A stretch of 64,000 nucleotides of DNA from Cenarchaeum symbiont of Oopsacas minuta (GCA_029948415.1 JAJIZT010000001.1:181030-245029), one strand, 5' to 3'. Shown: positions 35,459 to 44,857, counted from the first letter of the stretch. Made by a program: numbers and translations. The notes: generated from the sequence alone by a model not told the origin.

Positions 35459-36173
35459 GATCTTCCCATTGCCATTTGTAGTTCATGTAAGAATCTGAAT
35501 GATTTTGATTAAATACCATTATCGTCATGGCTGAAAATTCTTTTCCTTTCAGATCTTTTACATGTCCACTAAAAACCGTCTCTTTATCTGTAGTTAGATT
35601 CTCAAAAACAGTAATTTTGATGGATTTGATATCAATATTGTTTTTTTCTAGATATATTGCAATCTCCGATGGCATAAATTGCTTTTCTGGCATTTTGGGC
35701 CATGGTCTAGGAACAAGAATCACATTCATACCACTTTCTAATGCCTGACACAGTTCCTTTTTTTTCTCTTCGATTGAACCTGTTACATGCATTGTAATTA
35801 TTCTAGATTTGTCTAGTGGCACATGTGTTTTTGCTGCTGCAATCTGTACGGAACTTATACCTGCATAAAGTTTTACTTTACCGAATATCTCCTCTAGTCT
35901 ATCTATCACCTCAGATTCTGAAAAATTAACATCGCCGGTAAAAGGCACAACTAATGTTTTATCTGCCAACGTTTCTTTGATTTTTTGATACGTTGCTTCC
36001 TGATTAGTCATTGTAATTTCTATAACCTCCTTGTCTGCAAGTAAATGTCTTATTGTATCCAACGTATATTGATATCCAATTACAATGTCGCAACTTTTTA
36101 TAATTTTTTCCACTTTTATGGTTATGTAATCTGGCGATCCTGGTCCTACTCCTACTGCAAAAACATTCGCCAA
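35442..36173 (-). CDS. cbiE: Precorrin/cobalt-precorrin C5-methyltransferase (CbiE-like)
   Basis: SAM-dependent methyltransferase of the cobalamin ring pathway. Tetrapyrrole-methylase motifs: VGVGPGSPDYITIKV at the N-terminus, VVPFTGDVNFSES, YAGISSVQIAAAKT and ITVFENLTTDKE. The C-terminal tail NYKWQWEDPNVP extends past the family end. No other cobalamin genes adjoin it. The 3' end overlaps the dehydrogenase gene by 17 bases. Confidence 0.82.
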   Translation of the reverse strand: MANVFAVGVGPGSPDYITIKVEKIIKSCDIVIGYQYTLDTIRHLLADKEVIEITMTNQEATYQKIKETLADKTLVVPFTGDVNFSESEVIDRLEEIFGKVKLYAGISSVQIAAAKTHVPLDKSRIITMHVTGSIEEKKKELCQALESGMNVILVPRPWPKMPEKQFMPSEIAIYLEKNNIDIKSIKITVFENLTTDKETVFSGHVKDLKGKEFSAMTIMVFNQNHSDSYMNYKWQWEDPNVPA

Positions 36174-36174
36174 T

Positions 36175-36666
36175 TTATTCGGTCACCATGCGGCGTTCAT
36201 TAATGAATTGTACAAAAGGGATCCAATCTACTTTCATAAATTTTGTAGGTTCTTTGACGGGATATTTTACCCAGTCTTGTGCTATAGAATATTGGTATTT
36301 TTCTTTTTTTTCATCATTCAAATATTCAATAACCAATATACTCCCCCATTCTTTTTCTTCATATTTTAAACTCAATATGTCGTTAAAAGATATAACTGTG
36401 TTTTTAGGATTTTTTTGATCAACAATTAGATCCTCCATGCTGTATCCATCATGAATTATCATTGTATCTTTTGATTTCAAAAAGGTAAGTGCTTGACGTT
36501 GTGTTATTGCCTTCCACCATTTTATTTTAGCAGTTGTTTTGTGTATAAATGATATGTGTTTATCAGTAAGAACCAACATACCCTCTCTACCTCCAATTGA
36601 TAAAAATTTCTTTGACTCTCTCCATATCGAGACCACATGAGCTCTAATTTTCTCCTCATTTTCCAT
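36175..36666 (-). CDS. Hypothetical protein with PH/GRAM-like strand pattern
   Basis: 163 residues, one base upstream of cbiE in the same direction, so cotranscribed. A run of strands (REGMLVLTDKHISFIHK, SILVIEYLNDEKKEKYQYSI) resembles bacterial PH or GRAM domains, but the match is only a pattern. Trp-rich stretch KIKWWKAI. No signal peptide. Function not assigned. Confidence 0.5.
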   Translation of the reverse strand: MENEEKIRAHVVSIWRESKKFLSIGGREGMLVLTDKHISFIHKTTAKIKWWKAITQRQALTFLKSKDTMIIHDGYSMEDLIVDQKNPKNTVISFNDILSLKYEEKEWGSILVIEYLNDEKKEKYQYSIAQDWVKYPVKEPTKFMKVDWIPFVQFINERRMVTE

Positions 36667-36847
36667 TATGAAATTTTGTGCATGACGTGTTAAAAACTAA
36701 TTACTTGTAATGTGAAGCGTAAATTTAGCCTTGATATTTTAGCCGATCAGGAATTAGGTACGATGTATCACCATAATAGTGTAAAATAAAGTATATTTCC
36801 GTATGCCGTACAGTTAGCTTTTATTTGAGTACCATAACACTACAATT

Positions 36848-37918
36848 ATGCGCACTAGAATAATCTTTATACTGACATTATTGACCGTTATGGCCATAGC
36901 CATACCTACGCATGTTATAGCTCAATCTGAAGATCAAGTAGCTATAATTGAAACCAAATCGGGAAACTTTGTAATAGAATTATTCCCAGATATTGCTCCT
37001 AGTCACGTAAACAACTTCATTACATTATCTAATGATGGATATTATGATGGGACTGTATTCCATCGTGTGATAAAAGATTTTATGATACAGGGAGGCGATC
37101 CTAACACCAAAGATCCTAATATAATTAATCTTTGGGGCACAGGCGGACCTGGTTATTCAATTGATGAAGAATTTAACGACATATCTCATGAAAGAGGTAT
37201 TGTGTCAATGGCTAGATCTAGCGATCCTAATAGTGCTGGCTCACAGTTCTTTATTGTACATGATGATGCAAGTTTTCTAGATGGTCAATATACTGTTTTT
37301 GGCAGAATATCTGGAGATGAAAGTTTTGTGACATTGGATAAAATAGCAAATATGGAAACAGTATCTGGAGACAGACCTAAAAATTGGCAAGATACTGAGA
37401 TCATCTCAATCACATTTGTAGATAAAGAAATAACATCAACTAGAAATAATTTTGATGAAAATATGAACGATGAGATGATGATGGATGATGAAAAAGAAGA
37501 TGGTGGTGGATGTCTTATTGCCACTGCAACATTTGGATCAGAGATGGCACCCCAAGTTCAAAATCTTAGAGAAATTCGAGATAATACAGTGTTAGAGACA
37601 GAATCTGGCAGGATGTTCATGATGGGGTTTAATCATATCTATTATGCATTCTCTCCAACAGTAGCAGATTTGGAACGTAAAGACCCAGTTGTAAGAGAGA
37701 TTGTTCAGACCACAATAACTCCAATGATGACATCACTTTCAATTCTCAAAGATTTAGAAATAAACTCAGAGGCAGAAATGATCAGTTATGGTGTATTAAT
37801 AATATTGATCAATATTCTCATGTATGCTGGAGCTCCATTAGTTACATTATACATATTAAAACGACAGCTATCGCGTATGATACAAAATAAGAAAAACAGT
37901 AACTGTCTAGAGTTTTGA
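36848..37918 (+). CDS. Secreted cyclophilin-type peptidyl-prolyl isomerase with CFI-box-like C-terminal module
   Basis: A signal peptide (to VIAQ) is followed by a full cyclophilin domain: FVIELFPDIAPSHVNNFI, FHRVIKDFMIQGGDP, ARSSDPNSAGSQFFI and DGQYTVFGRI. An acidic Met linker (MNDEMMMDDEKED) leads to GGGCLIATATFGSEMAPQVQ and a helical end with a membrane segment, which matches the C-terminus of the surface protein at 20137-21219. It likely assists folding of exported proteins while anchored at the cell surface. Dispersed element copy C begins three bases after the stop. Confidence 0.9.
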   Translation: MRTRIIFILTLLTVMAIAIPTHVIAQSEDQVAIIETKSGNFVIELFPDIAPSHVNNFITLSNDGYYDGTVFHRVIKDFMIQGGDPNTKDPNIINLWGTGGPGYSIDEEFNDISHERGIVSMARSSDPNSAGSQFFIVHDDASFLDGQYTVFGRISGDESFVTLDKIANMETVSGDRPKNWQDTEIISITFVDKEITSTRNNFDENMNDEMMMDDEKEDGGGCLIATATFGSEMAPQVQNLREIRDNTVLETESGRMFMMGFNHIYYAFSPTVADLERKDPVVREIVQTTITPMMTSLSILKDLEINSEAEMISYGVLIILINILMYAGAPLVTLYILKRQLSRMIQNKKNSNCLEF

Positions 37919-37920
37919 AG

Positions 37921-38001
37921 GTATGAGGTCACGTCCATGCCTATAATTATCAAGAAAGTTCTGCATTTACGCACAAAAATACAGAGTAGATGACCTCATA
38001 C
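37921..38001 (+). repeat. Dispersed inverted-end element, copy C
   Basis: 81 bp with perfect 11-base inverted ends, GTATGAGGTCA (37921-37931) and TGACCTCATAC (37991-38001). The interior is near-identical to copies A and B, with two extra bases in the right third. It lies 65 bases upstream of the methyltransferase gene, same strand, and marks the left border of the accessory island. Confidence 0.85.
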
Positions 38002-38066
38002 AATCCTGACAAATTAAAATTTATTAAGATTAGAGGTAAGGTTATCATAGAAGCTTGTGATGATTA

Positions 38067-39386
38067 ATGGTAGAACCTAATTGGAATAATCGCACTTTAT
38101 TTCATGGAGATAATTTAGATTTTCTTCGTGCCATGAATTCCAATACGGTGGACTTGATAGCAACTGATCCCCCATTTAATAAGGGGCGTGATTTTCATGC
38201 AACGCCAGACAGTTTGGCTCAAGGTGCATCATTTCAGGATAGATGGGTTTGGGAAAAAGATGTACATCAGGAATGGATAGATCAAATTACAGATGATCAT
38301 CCAAATGTTATGAATGTCATAGAGGGATCACGTTTAAGTTACGGAGATGATATGGGTGCATTTTTGTGTTTTATGGGAGTTAGGTTGTTAGCTATGAAAC
38401 GTGTTTTAAAAGATACAGGTTCTATCTATTTACATTGTGATCCTACAGCTTCACATTATTTAAAAGAATTAATGGATTCGGTTTTTGGAAAAAAATTTTT
38501 CATGAATGAAATAATTTGGGCATATAGAACAGGAGGGTCTTCTAAAAAACAATTTTCTAAAAAACATGATGTAATATTATTTTATACTAAATCAAAAAAA
38601 TATATATTTAATCCATTAAAAGAAAAAGCATATACTAAAAGTAAAAATCGTAAAGCTGGAATTATAAATTATGGTGCAGGTAATGCAGAATTTTTTGAAG
38701 ATGAAAATGGTGTTTATAATCTTGTAAATATGCGGGATATATGGGATATTGCATATATAAATTCACAAAGTGATGAACGGCGTGGATATCCTACTCAAAA
38801 ACCATTATCTCTTTATGAACGAATAATTACAGCGTCTAGTAAGGAAAAAGATATTGTTTTAGATCCATTTTGTGGATGTGCAACAACATGTGTAGCCGCA
38901 GAAAAATTAAATAGAAAATGGATTGGTATTGATATTTGGGATAAGGCACATGAAGTAGTTATAGATCGTATCAAAAAAGAATGTTATTTATCCGCAGGTG
39001 GTGGGCGTGATGATCTTATATTTACCGAAGGGGATGTAACATATAGTTCAAAATTACCTAAACGTACAGATGATGGTGAAATTGCAGCTCCATTTTTGAG
39101 AGTAAAAGAAAAAGTGTTTGAACCAGAGGGTAAAAAAATGAGTAGAGAAAAAATGGTAGATCATCTGTTAAAACAAACAGGTACAAAATGTCAAGGATGT
39201 GATCGTATGTTTGACGATCCTAGATATTTAGAATTAGATCATAATACGCCTAGAGCTGACGGTGGAATTAATCATATTTCAAATCGCATATTATTATGTA
39301 GTCCATGTAATAAACTCAAAAGTAATATACTAACTTTATCAGGATTAAGACGTGAAAATAAAAAACAAGGTTATATGATAAAATGA
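38067..39386 (+). CDS. Beta-class DNA methyltransferase fused to HNH nuclease
   Basis: 439 residues. The N-terminal 310 form an N6/N4 methyltransferase with motif IV (ATDPPFNKG) before motif I (LDPFCGCATTCVAAE), that is, beta-class order; LHCDPTASHYLK and RRGYPTQKPLSLYERII fit this group. The last 60 or so residues are an HNH nuclease: CQGC, LELDHNTPRADGGINHISN, LLCSPCNKLK, with all metal and catalytic positions present. A single-chain modification-and-cleavage enzyme is suggested; the HNH might instead be regulatory. No separate restriction gene is adjacent. The local DNA is notably richer in A/T than neighbours and lies beside broken genes, suggesting transfer. Confidence 0.88.
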   Translation: MVEPNWNNRTLFHGDNLDFLRAMNSNTVDLIATDPPFNKGRDFHATPDSLAQGASFQDRWVWEKDVHQEWIDQITDDHPNVMNVIEGSRLSYGDDMGAFLCFMGVRLLAMKRVLKDTGSIYLHCDPTASHYLKELMDSVFGKKFFMNEIIWAYRTGGSSKKQFSKKHDVILFYTKSKKYIFNPLKEKAYTKSKNRKAGIINYGAGNAEFFEDENGVYNLVNMRDIWDIAYINSQSDERRGYPTQKPLSLYERIITASSKEKDIVLDPFCGCATTCVAAEKLNRKWIGIDIWDKAHEVVIDRIKKECYLSAGGGRDDLIFTEGDVTYSSKLPKRTDDGEIAAPFLRVKEKVFEPEGKKMSREKMVDHLLKQTGTKCQGCDRMFDDPRYLELDHNTPRADGGINHISNRILLCSPCNKLKSNILTLSGLRRENKKQGYMIK

Positions 39387-39421
39387 TCAAAATATGATTA
39401 TTTTTTTAGATCAGATATGGA

Positions 39422-39843
39422 ATGAATAAACATAGTAGAAATAGATACATGGGTGGCTTTAGGAGTTGGATTAACTACTATAATATTTTTTGGAGACAGT
39501 ATGATAGACAAAAGAGAAAAGATTCTATGTTATTTACATTAGATTATATTGAAAAATTATTAAGTAAAGAAAATAATAAAGGTATAGTTGATAAATTATA
39601 TGATAAATACAAGTATGAAAAATCTGTTATTTTTATTGATAAGAGATAGAATGGTTCTTGAATGATTTAGAAAATATAATGTTATTGAAAAAGAAAGGAC
39701 TAGTTACAAAAGAGGATATAAAATATCAATGTAGTAAAAATATTTTAGAGTGGATAAGAGATGATCCACAATTTCAAAAAATTATACTAGATCGTATGCA
39801 TAATGAATTAATTTTCAAAATTGATGGTGTAATTCATGCCTAA
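39422..39843 (+). pseudogene. Decayed membrane-anchored protein gene
   Basis: Three pieces in different frames add up to one protein-like sequence of roughly 140 residues. Frame from 39426 gives a membrane segment (DTWVALGVGLTTIIFFGD). Frame of 39422 continues with SMLFTLDYIEKLLSKENN and YEKSVIFIDK. Frame of 39643 continues EIEWFLNDLENIMLLKKKG and ends at 39843 (DPQFQKIILDRM). The first piece has no good start: its nearest ATG (39417) is followed by TGA. So three frame changes are needed. DUF4760-type proteins have a comparable layout, but this is only a resemblance. Sequencing errors are an alternative explanation. Confidence 0.45.
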
Positions 39844-39893
39844 AAATTTAACATTTTCAATTTAAAATTTGATTGTGCATAAGGTCTACTATA

Positions 39894-41043
39894 CTCGATA
39901 GCATAAGTTTGTTCAATTTCCATCAACAAATCTACTTAGTTGCACAACTCGAGTTTTATACCAAAATCATATCATCACATTTTCAATATTAGGAAGCTTG
40001 TGCAACAGACTACAACAAATCAAAAGATTTATGGATCGGTATTATTAAAAAACAAGCATGAAAGTTAGTAATGATGACCTTCTTCAGGCATACGAAAGAT
40101 ACACGTGAAAAAGATAGGCTGCATGGAATATGTTGCATCCAAATACATGGATACAGTATATCCAAAACTGCAAGCATATTGTTCGTTTCATATCAATACG
40201 TCAAAATATGAAAAACATGGACTCAAAGGCCTGAAAGGAGTCCGTTCTAGAAGACCGCGGCTAATATCTACAAAAAAGTTTGTAAAGTTACAAAATATGT
40301 TTACAGAGACTGGAACTGTAATAACTGCAAAGCAATTAAAACACGAGATCAATAAAAAACTGGAATATCATACACACGTATATAGAATAATGCGTAATTG
40401 GGATCTAACTGCAAAGGTACCGCAAAAAAGTTCATGCTCGTGCAGCCTCTGCAGAAGAATGCAGTAAATGGCATACACATATTTCATACGTAATTAGGCA
40501 TGTAACTCCTCAAGGATACAAAGTATTCATTCAAGATGAATCCATTGTAAGTCTTGACGGAAAGACCAAGAAAAAATTTTGGTGTAGACGTGATGAACGA
40601 CCTCTACAGATCATAAGAGGAAATCATCAAAAATTTATGATATATGGCATAAAAGGAATCAATGGTACGCAATGCTTTAGAGCTTTTGATAAATTTGACG
40701 GTCCTACATTTTTAAAATTTGTCAAAATAATGGTTGGAAAATACAAAAAAATATTGTTAATCGTAGATAGAGCTGGACAACATATGACAAAAAAGCTTGA
40801 AAAATATAAAAGCAAACAAGGACAAAATAAAAATTGAATATCTTCCACCTGCGTCATCACAGCTAAGCAGTATTGAAGCAATTTGGTTAAAGTGTAAACG
40901 TGAGAAAGATTATTCGATATACTATCCAACAATTAATGACAAAAAACGCGCCATTATGGAATACTTAACGCAAAGATTTCCAAACAATGTTATGGATTAT
41001 TTTGCTCATGAATCAGCAAATTGAACGAACTTATGATCTGGGG
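39894..41043 (+). mobile_element. IS630-family insertion sequence, 1150 bp
   Basis: Terminal inverted repeats are readable: left 39894-39919 and right 41018-41043. The inner 18 bases, beginning CATAAGTT(T/C)GTTCAATTT, match at 17 positions; the outer eight are weaker. Both ends are flanked by TA (39892-39893 and 41044-41045), the IS630/Tc1 target duplication. The transposase inside is frameshifted. The right end lies eight bases from the stop of the ACT-like gene. Confidence 0.8.
40058..41024 (+). pseudogene. IS630 transposase, broken by frameshifts
   Basis: Reading three frames gives a complete transposase. An N-terminal MKVSNDDLLQAYERYT from ATG 40058 stops at TGA; the next frame (from about 40105) gives the helix-turn-helix domain (GVRSRRPRLISTKKFVKLQ, HVYRIMRNWDL). 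After the A-run at 40424-40429 the frame moves to KKVHARAASAEECSKW and the catalytic FIQDES and LIVDRAGQH. After another A-rich stretch near 40810 it moves again to EYLPPASSQLSSIEAIWLKCKRE. So the DDE residues all survive but in separate frames. Two of the breaks are explained by one extra A in an A-run. Confidence 0.85.
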
Positions 41044-41052
41044 TATAATTTA

Positions 41053-41706
41053 TTATCCTATTTCAGATCGTAATATGTCATATGCTCTAGATGCATCATC
41101 ACGATTAAATATTATGATCATATTTTCTTGACTAAAATATGCGTCAACAAATTCTATACCGTTATCATGTAATAACTCTACAACATATGATCCAACATCA
41201 GTTCTACTTTCTTCTGAAACTGTTATTTTTATTCGTACTAATTTAGTATCTGATAAATAAATGCCATTTGGAATAGATTGAAGTAATTTTCGAACACTTT
41301 CTAAATCTTCTGTCAATATTCTAAACGATCCTGGAATTTTTATAAGATCATACTCTTGAGTTACTTGAGTAAACTTTTCTAAAAGATCCATTGGATCATT
41401 TCCTGTTGCATCATGCTCAAGATTTATGTCCATCATGCTATCAGTTAAAGACAAACGAGCATTTTTTAATACAGTTTCTTCATGTAGATCTTCTTTCTGC
41501 TCAAAAGAATCTGCGTATCTTTTAACGGCCACTACTATCGTGTTCAAGTTTACTGGTCGGCCAATTTGGCGTTCGACTTCTGGCTGAATCTTTACTGCCA
41601 ATGCAGTATAGTTTATGATATCCATCTTCATACAGTCATATACTGAACGATTTTTTGTCACGATCTCACGAATTGTTTCCGTAACTGGCAAACCTGTTAT
41701 TCTCAT
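41053..41706 (-). CDS. Hypothetical protein with ACT-like C-terminal repeats
   Basis: 217 residues. The N-terminus (LPVTETIREIVTKNRSVYDCMKMD) looks helical and may bind DNA or partner proteins; the C-terminus (RIKITVSEESRTDVGSYVVELL, GIEFVDAYFSQENMIIIFN) has the beta-alpha-beta rhythm of ACT domains, which bind small ligands. Similar proteins are common in this group of archaea as far as I know. An IS630 copy sits immediately after its stop codon; the reading frame itself is intact. Confidence 0.5.
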   Translation of the reverse strand: MRITGLPVTETIREIVTKNRSVYDCMKMDIINYTALAVKIQPEVERQIGRPVNLNTIVVAVKRYADSFEQKEDLHEETVLKNARLSLTDSMMDINLEHDATGNDPMDLLEKFTQVTQEYDLIKIPGSFRILTEDLESVRKLLQSIPNGIYLSDTKLVRIKITVSEESRTDVGSYVVELLHDNGIEFVDAYFSQENMIIIFNRDDASRAYDILRSEIG

Positions 41707-41777
41707 GCCATCTATACGATATGTCAGTATATTAGATCTTTGTCATATTATTAACCTATAAATAATAATATTTATAT

Positions 41778-41797
41778 TATGTAATATATATTACATA
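41778..41797. promoter_or_regulatory. Perfect 20-bp palindrome over the Hsp20 promoter
   Basis: TATGTAATATATATTACATA is an exact palindrome. It covers the position expected for the TATA box of a leaderless hsp20 mRNA (26 bases before ATG 41809), so a dimeric protein bound here would compete with TBP. A heat-shock repressor site is a reasonable guess. Confidence 0.5.
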
Positions 41798-41808
41798 TAG
41801 TAAGTAAT

Positions 41809-42294
41809 ATGACAATGTTTAACAATAGAGAACTCGACAAACTCTTCAATGACATCTCGGATCGTTTTCTTGGATCTGAGAGTTTAGCAGAGGTAGTCAA
41901 GGCAGGACATTTTGGCGAGCCGCTATATTACGGTTATACGATGACCGTCGGCTCGGATGGAAAACCTGTAATAAAAGAGTACGGAAATGTAAGATCTAAT
42001 CCAGCAACAACTTTGGACAATGCACTAGTGGACACCATCGTAGACGAAAAAGGTGGGCAATTGAAACTGGTTGCAGAGATGCCTGGAGTTGAGAAAGAAG
42101 ATATACATGCAGTCGTAAACGGTAACATAGTAAATATCGAAGCAGAGCACGATGCAAAAAAATACAATGTATCTGTTCCGATAGAACACAAAGTACTCAA
42201 AGATTCAGCCAAAGCATCGTACAAAAATGGAATTCTCGAAATGGTGTTCAAACTCATCAAAAAACCCGAGGGTACCAAAGTGGAGGTAAACTAA
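41809..42294 (+). CDS. Small heat-shock protein (Hsp20/alpha-crystallin)
   Basis: ATP-independent holdase of 161 residues. The alpha-crystallin domain is clear: LKLVAEMPGVEKEDIHAVVNG, NIEAEHDAKKYNVSVPIEH and SYKNGILEMVFKL. N-terminal helical region NRELDKLFNDISDRFLG. CDC48 follows 18 bases downstream on the same strand, so both quality-control genes may be cotranscribed. Confidence 0.9.
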   Translation: MTMFNNRELDKLFNDISDRFLGSESLAEVVKAGHFGEPLYYGYTMTVGSDGKPVIKEYGNVRSNPATTLDNALVDTIVDEKGGQLKLVAEMPGVEKEDIHAVVNGNIVNIEAEHDAKKYNVSVPIEHKVLKDSAKASYKNGILEMVFKLIKKPEGTKVEVN

Positions 42295-42312
42295 TCTCCA
42301 CTATTTTATTTT

Positions 42313-44469
42313 ATGGTGATTAATATGGATGAAAAAATACAACTCAAAGTAAATGAAATACTTGCACAACATGTAAACAGAGGCATAGCAATAGTTGATC
42401 CATCTATCATAGAAAAATATGGATGGCGCGCAGGACAAATATTAGAAATTGTGGGAAATCGAAAAACACATGCAAAGCTTTGGCCTAGTGTTTTGGAAAA
42501 TAATGATTCAAATTATATAAAAATAGATGGAATTACAAGACAAAATGCTGGAGCTGGTATTGGAGACAATGTTTTGGTAAGATCAATTGAAGTTGTTCCG
42601 GCAGAACAGATAGTGTTATCCCCAACTGAAAAAATTAGAACTGAAGGCTTACAGGGATACATGGAAGAAAATTTTCTAAATCATGTATTTACTCCAGGTG
42701 ATGCTGTCTCTGCATCTACACAAATGGGTACAAAACTTCAGTTTATAGTAACGGCAACTATACCTGCAAGTCCTGTTGTAGTCACAAATAAAACAGAATT
42801 TAAGCAAGGAGGATTAGTAAAAATATCTGATGCCCGGCGACCTAGAATCACATACGATGACTTGGGTGGTTTAAAAGATGGCATACAAAAAATACGTGAA
42901 ATGATTGAACTACCAATGAGACATCCGGAAATATTTGAAACAATAGGAGTTGAAGCGCCAAAAGGAGTTTTGTTGTATGGTCCTCCAGGAACAGGTAAAA
43001 CATTACTTGCAAAAGCTGTTGCAGGGGAAACAAATGCACACTTTACCGAACTTAGCGGCCCAGAAATTATGGATAAACATTATGGAGCAAGTGAAGAAAA
43101 GATTAGAGAGATCTTTGAACAAGCAGAAAAAAATTCTCCTGCAATAATATTTATAGATGAAATAGATTCAATAGCCCCAAAAAGAGATGAAGTTACTGGA
43201 GAAGTTGAGAAAAGAATAGTTTCACAGCTATTGACACTAATGGACGGTATGAAAAACCGTGGCAAAGTTGTTGTAATTGCAGCCACAAATAGAATCGATT
43301 CCATCGATCCTGCCCTTAGAAGACCAGGACGGTTTGATCGAGAAATAGAGATAGGAATTCCAGATAAAGATGGCAGGGAACAGATACTGGGAATACATGC
43401 TAGAGGCGTACCGTTGGGAGAAGACATTGATCTTACAAAGGTTGCATCTGCAACTCACGGATTTGTTGGGGCTGATTTACAATCACTTATCAAAGAAGCT
43501 GCCATGAGATCACTTAGACGTGTACTACCAGAGATTGATCTAAACAGCGGTAAAGTATCTACACAAAAACTCAAAGAGATTAAAATTACAAAACAAGACA
43601 TGAATGCAGCATTAAGAGAAGCACATCCATCTGCTATGAGGGAAATACTAGTTCAGGTTCCAGAGACTAAATGGGAAGATGTAGGTGGATTGATTCCACT
43701 CAAAAAAGAATTACTTGAAACGATAGAATGGCCTCTAAAACACGCAAATGAAGTACAACATTTTGGAGTAAGAACCCCAAAAGGCATATTGTTACATGGT
43801 TCTCCAGGAACTGGCAAGACACTTATCGCAAAGGCAGTTGCTAGTACGACACAATCAAATTTCATCTCCATAAAAGGTCCTGAATTGCTTTCAAAATGGG
43901 TTGGTGAATCAGAAAAAGGCATACGTAAAGTGTTTCAAAAAGCAAGACAAGTTGCACCCTGTATAATCTTCTTTGATGAGATAGATTCATTGGTTCCAAA
44001 AAGAGGCAGTAACAACGGTACGAATGTAACAGAAAATGTCGTATCTCAAATTCTCACAGAAATGGATGGATTAGAAGAGCTGAATGGTGTATTGGTGATA
44101 GGAGCTACAAACAGACCCGATATGGTGGATCCGGCGCTTTTACGTCCAGGAAGGTTTGATAAAATTATCTCCGTGTTAAAACCAGATGAAACTGCACGTA
44201 AGAGTATATTGCATATACATACACGCGGTAAACCTCTTGCAAAAGATGTTGATTTGGAAAAAATATCCAAATCCGCAACTGATATGAGTGGAGCAGATTT
44301 AGAATCGATTGTAAATAAAGCTGCCACCATAGCATTAAAACGTCATCTCTCTTTATCTTGTAAAAAATCCAAACTTGGAATGATAACACAAGAAGATCTT
44401 GTAACAGCTACTAATGATGTAATCGGTCAACCTGCAAATACAGAAAAACCATCAACTGGCGTGGCATAA
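42313..44469 (+). CDS. CDC48/VCP-type AAA ATPase
   Basis: Hexameric unfoldase. 718 residues with N-domain (about 1-190) and two AAA modules. Walker [18 protein letters not shown] (about 222) and [16 protein letters not shown] (about 496). Walker [15 protein letters not shown] and [14 protein letters not shown]. Arg fingers in [13 protein letters not shown] and [12 protein letters not shown]. The C-terminal STGVA has no HbYX proteasome-docking motif. ATG 42313 or 42325 may start; both are in frame. Confidence 0.95.
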   Translation: MVINMDEKIQLKVNEILAQHVNRGIAIVDPSIIEKYGWRAGQILEIVGNRKTHAKLWPSVLENNDSNYIKIDGITRQNAGAGIGDNVLVRSIEVVPAEQIVLSPTEKIRTEGLQGYMEENFLNHVFTPGDAVSASTQMGTKLQFIVTATIPASPVVVTNKTEFKQGGLVKISDARRPRITYDDLGGLKDGIQKIREMIELPMRHPEIFETIGVEAPKGVLLYGPPGTGKTLLAKAVAGETNAHFTELSGPEIMDKHYGASEEKIREIFEQAEKNSPAIIFIDEIDSIAPKRDEVTGEVEKRIVSQLLTLMDGMKNRGKVVVIAATNRIDSIDPALRRPGRFDREIEIGIPDKDGREQILGIHARGVPLGEDIDLTKVASATHGFVGADLQSLIKEAAMRSLRRVLPEIDLNSGKVSTQKLKEIKITKQDMNAALREAHPSAMREILVQVPETKWEDVGGLIPLKKELLETIEWPLKHANEVQHFGVRTPKGILLHGSPGTGKTLIAKAVASTTQSNFISIKGPELLSKWVGESEKGIRKVFQKARQVAPCIIFFDEIDSLVPKRGSNNGTNVTENVVSQILTEMDGLEELNGVLVIGATNRPDMVDPALLRPGRFDKIISVLKPDETARKSILHIHTRGKPLAKDVDLEKISKSATDMSGADLESIVNKAATIALKRHLSLSCKKSKLGMITQEDLVTATNDVIGQPANTEKPSTGVA

Positions 44470-44554
44470 CTCATAGAAATTTTGTAACTGTCTAAAATTT
44501 TAAATTGTTATATCCAACATCTGTCAAAATAATACTGTTACAAAATTTCTTATT

Positions 44555-44857
44555 TTAATCTATTCTAGTTTGAATTTCATTGTCTATCATGTTCATGTAC
44601 ATGCGATTATATTTTGTAAACATACGTATTTTTTTCTGTGAGACTGCCATTGATCCTGGTCTAGAATTGATAAGATCATCAGCTTTTATCTGATATTTTT
44701 TTGCTAATCTCAATTCAGAATCAGACATATCATGTAGACTAGATCCAATATAATCTAGTTTTTGCTTAAATTCTTCTTCTAATGAATCTACATCTGGTAT
44801 AGTGCCGATCACTTTACAGGCTTTTATATCACCGAAAACTTTTTGCCATATATCCAT
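44555..44857 (-). CDS. Hypothetical small helical protein
   Basis: About 100 residues, charged and helical (VDSLEEEFKQKLDYIGSSLHD, SELRLAKKYQIKADDLI). No motif recognised. ATG 44857 chosen; the frame could start at 44893 but that runs into the divergent J-protein gene. Confidence 0.45.
   Translation of the reverse strand: MDIWQKVFGDIKACKVIGTIPDVDSLEEEFKQKLDYIGSSLHDMSDSELRLAKKYQIKADDLINSRPGSMAVSQKKIRMFTKYNRMYMNMIDNEIQTRID

Noticed and set aside
37786-37974. Minus-strand 62-codon frame with RTFLIIIGMDVTSY
   Set aside because: This is the antisense reading of element copy C plus the end of the cyclophilin gene; no shared start, so not a gene.
40423-40431. A-run as a programmed -1 frameshift site of the IS630 transposase
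   Set aside because: The required change of frame is +1 (or -2), not -1, and further breaks exist, so ordinary decay or an A-run error fits better.
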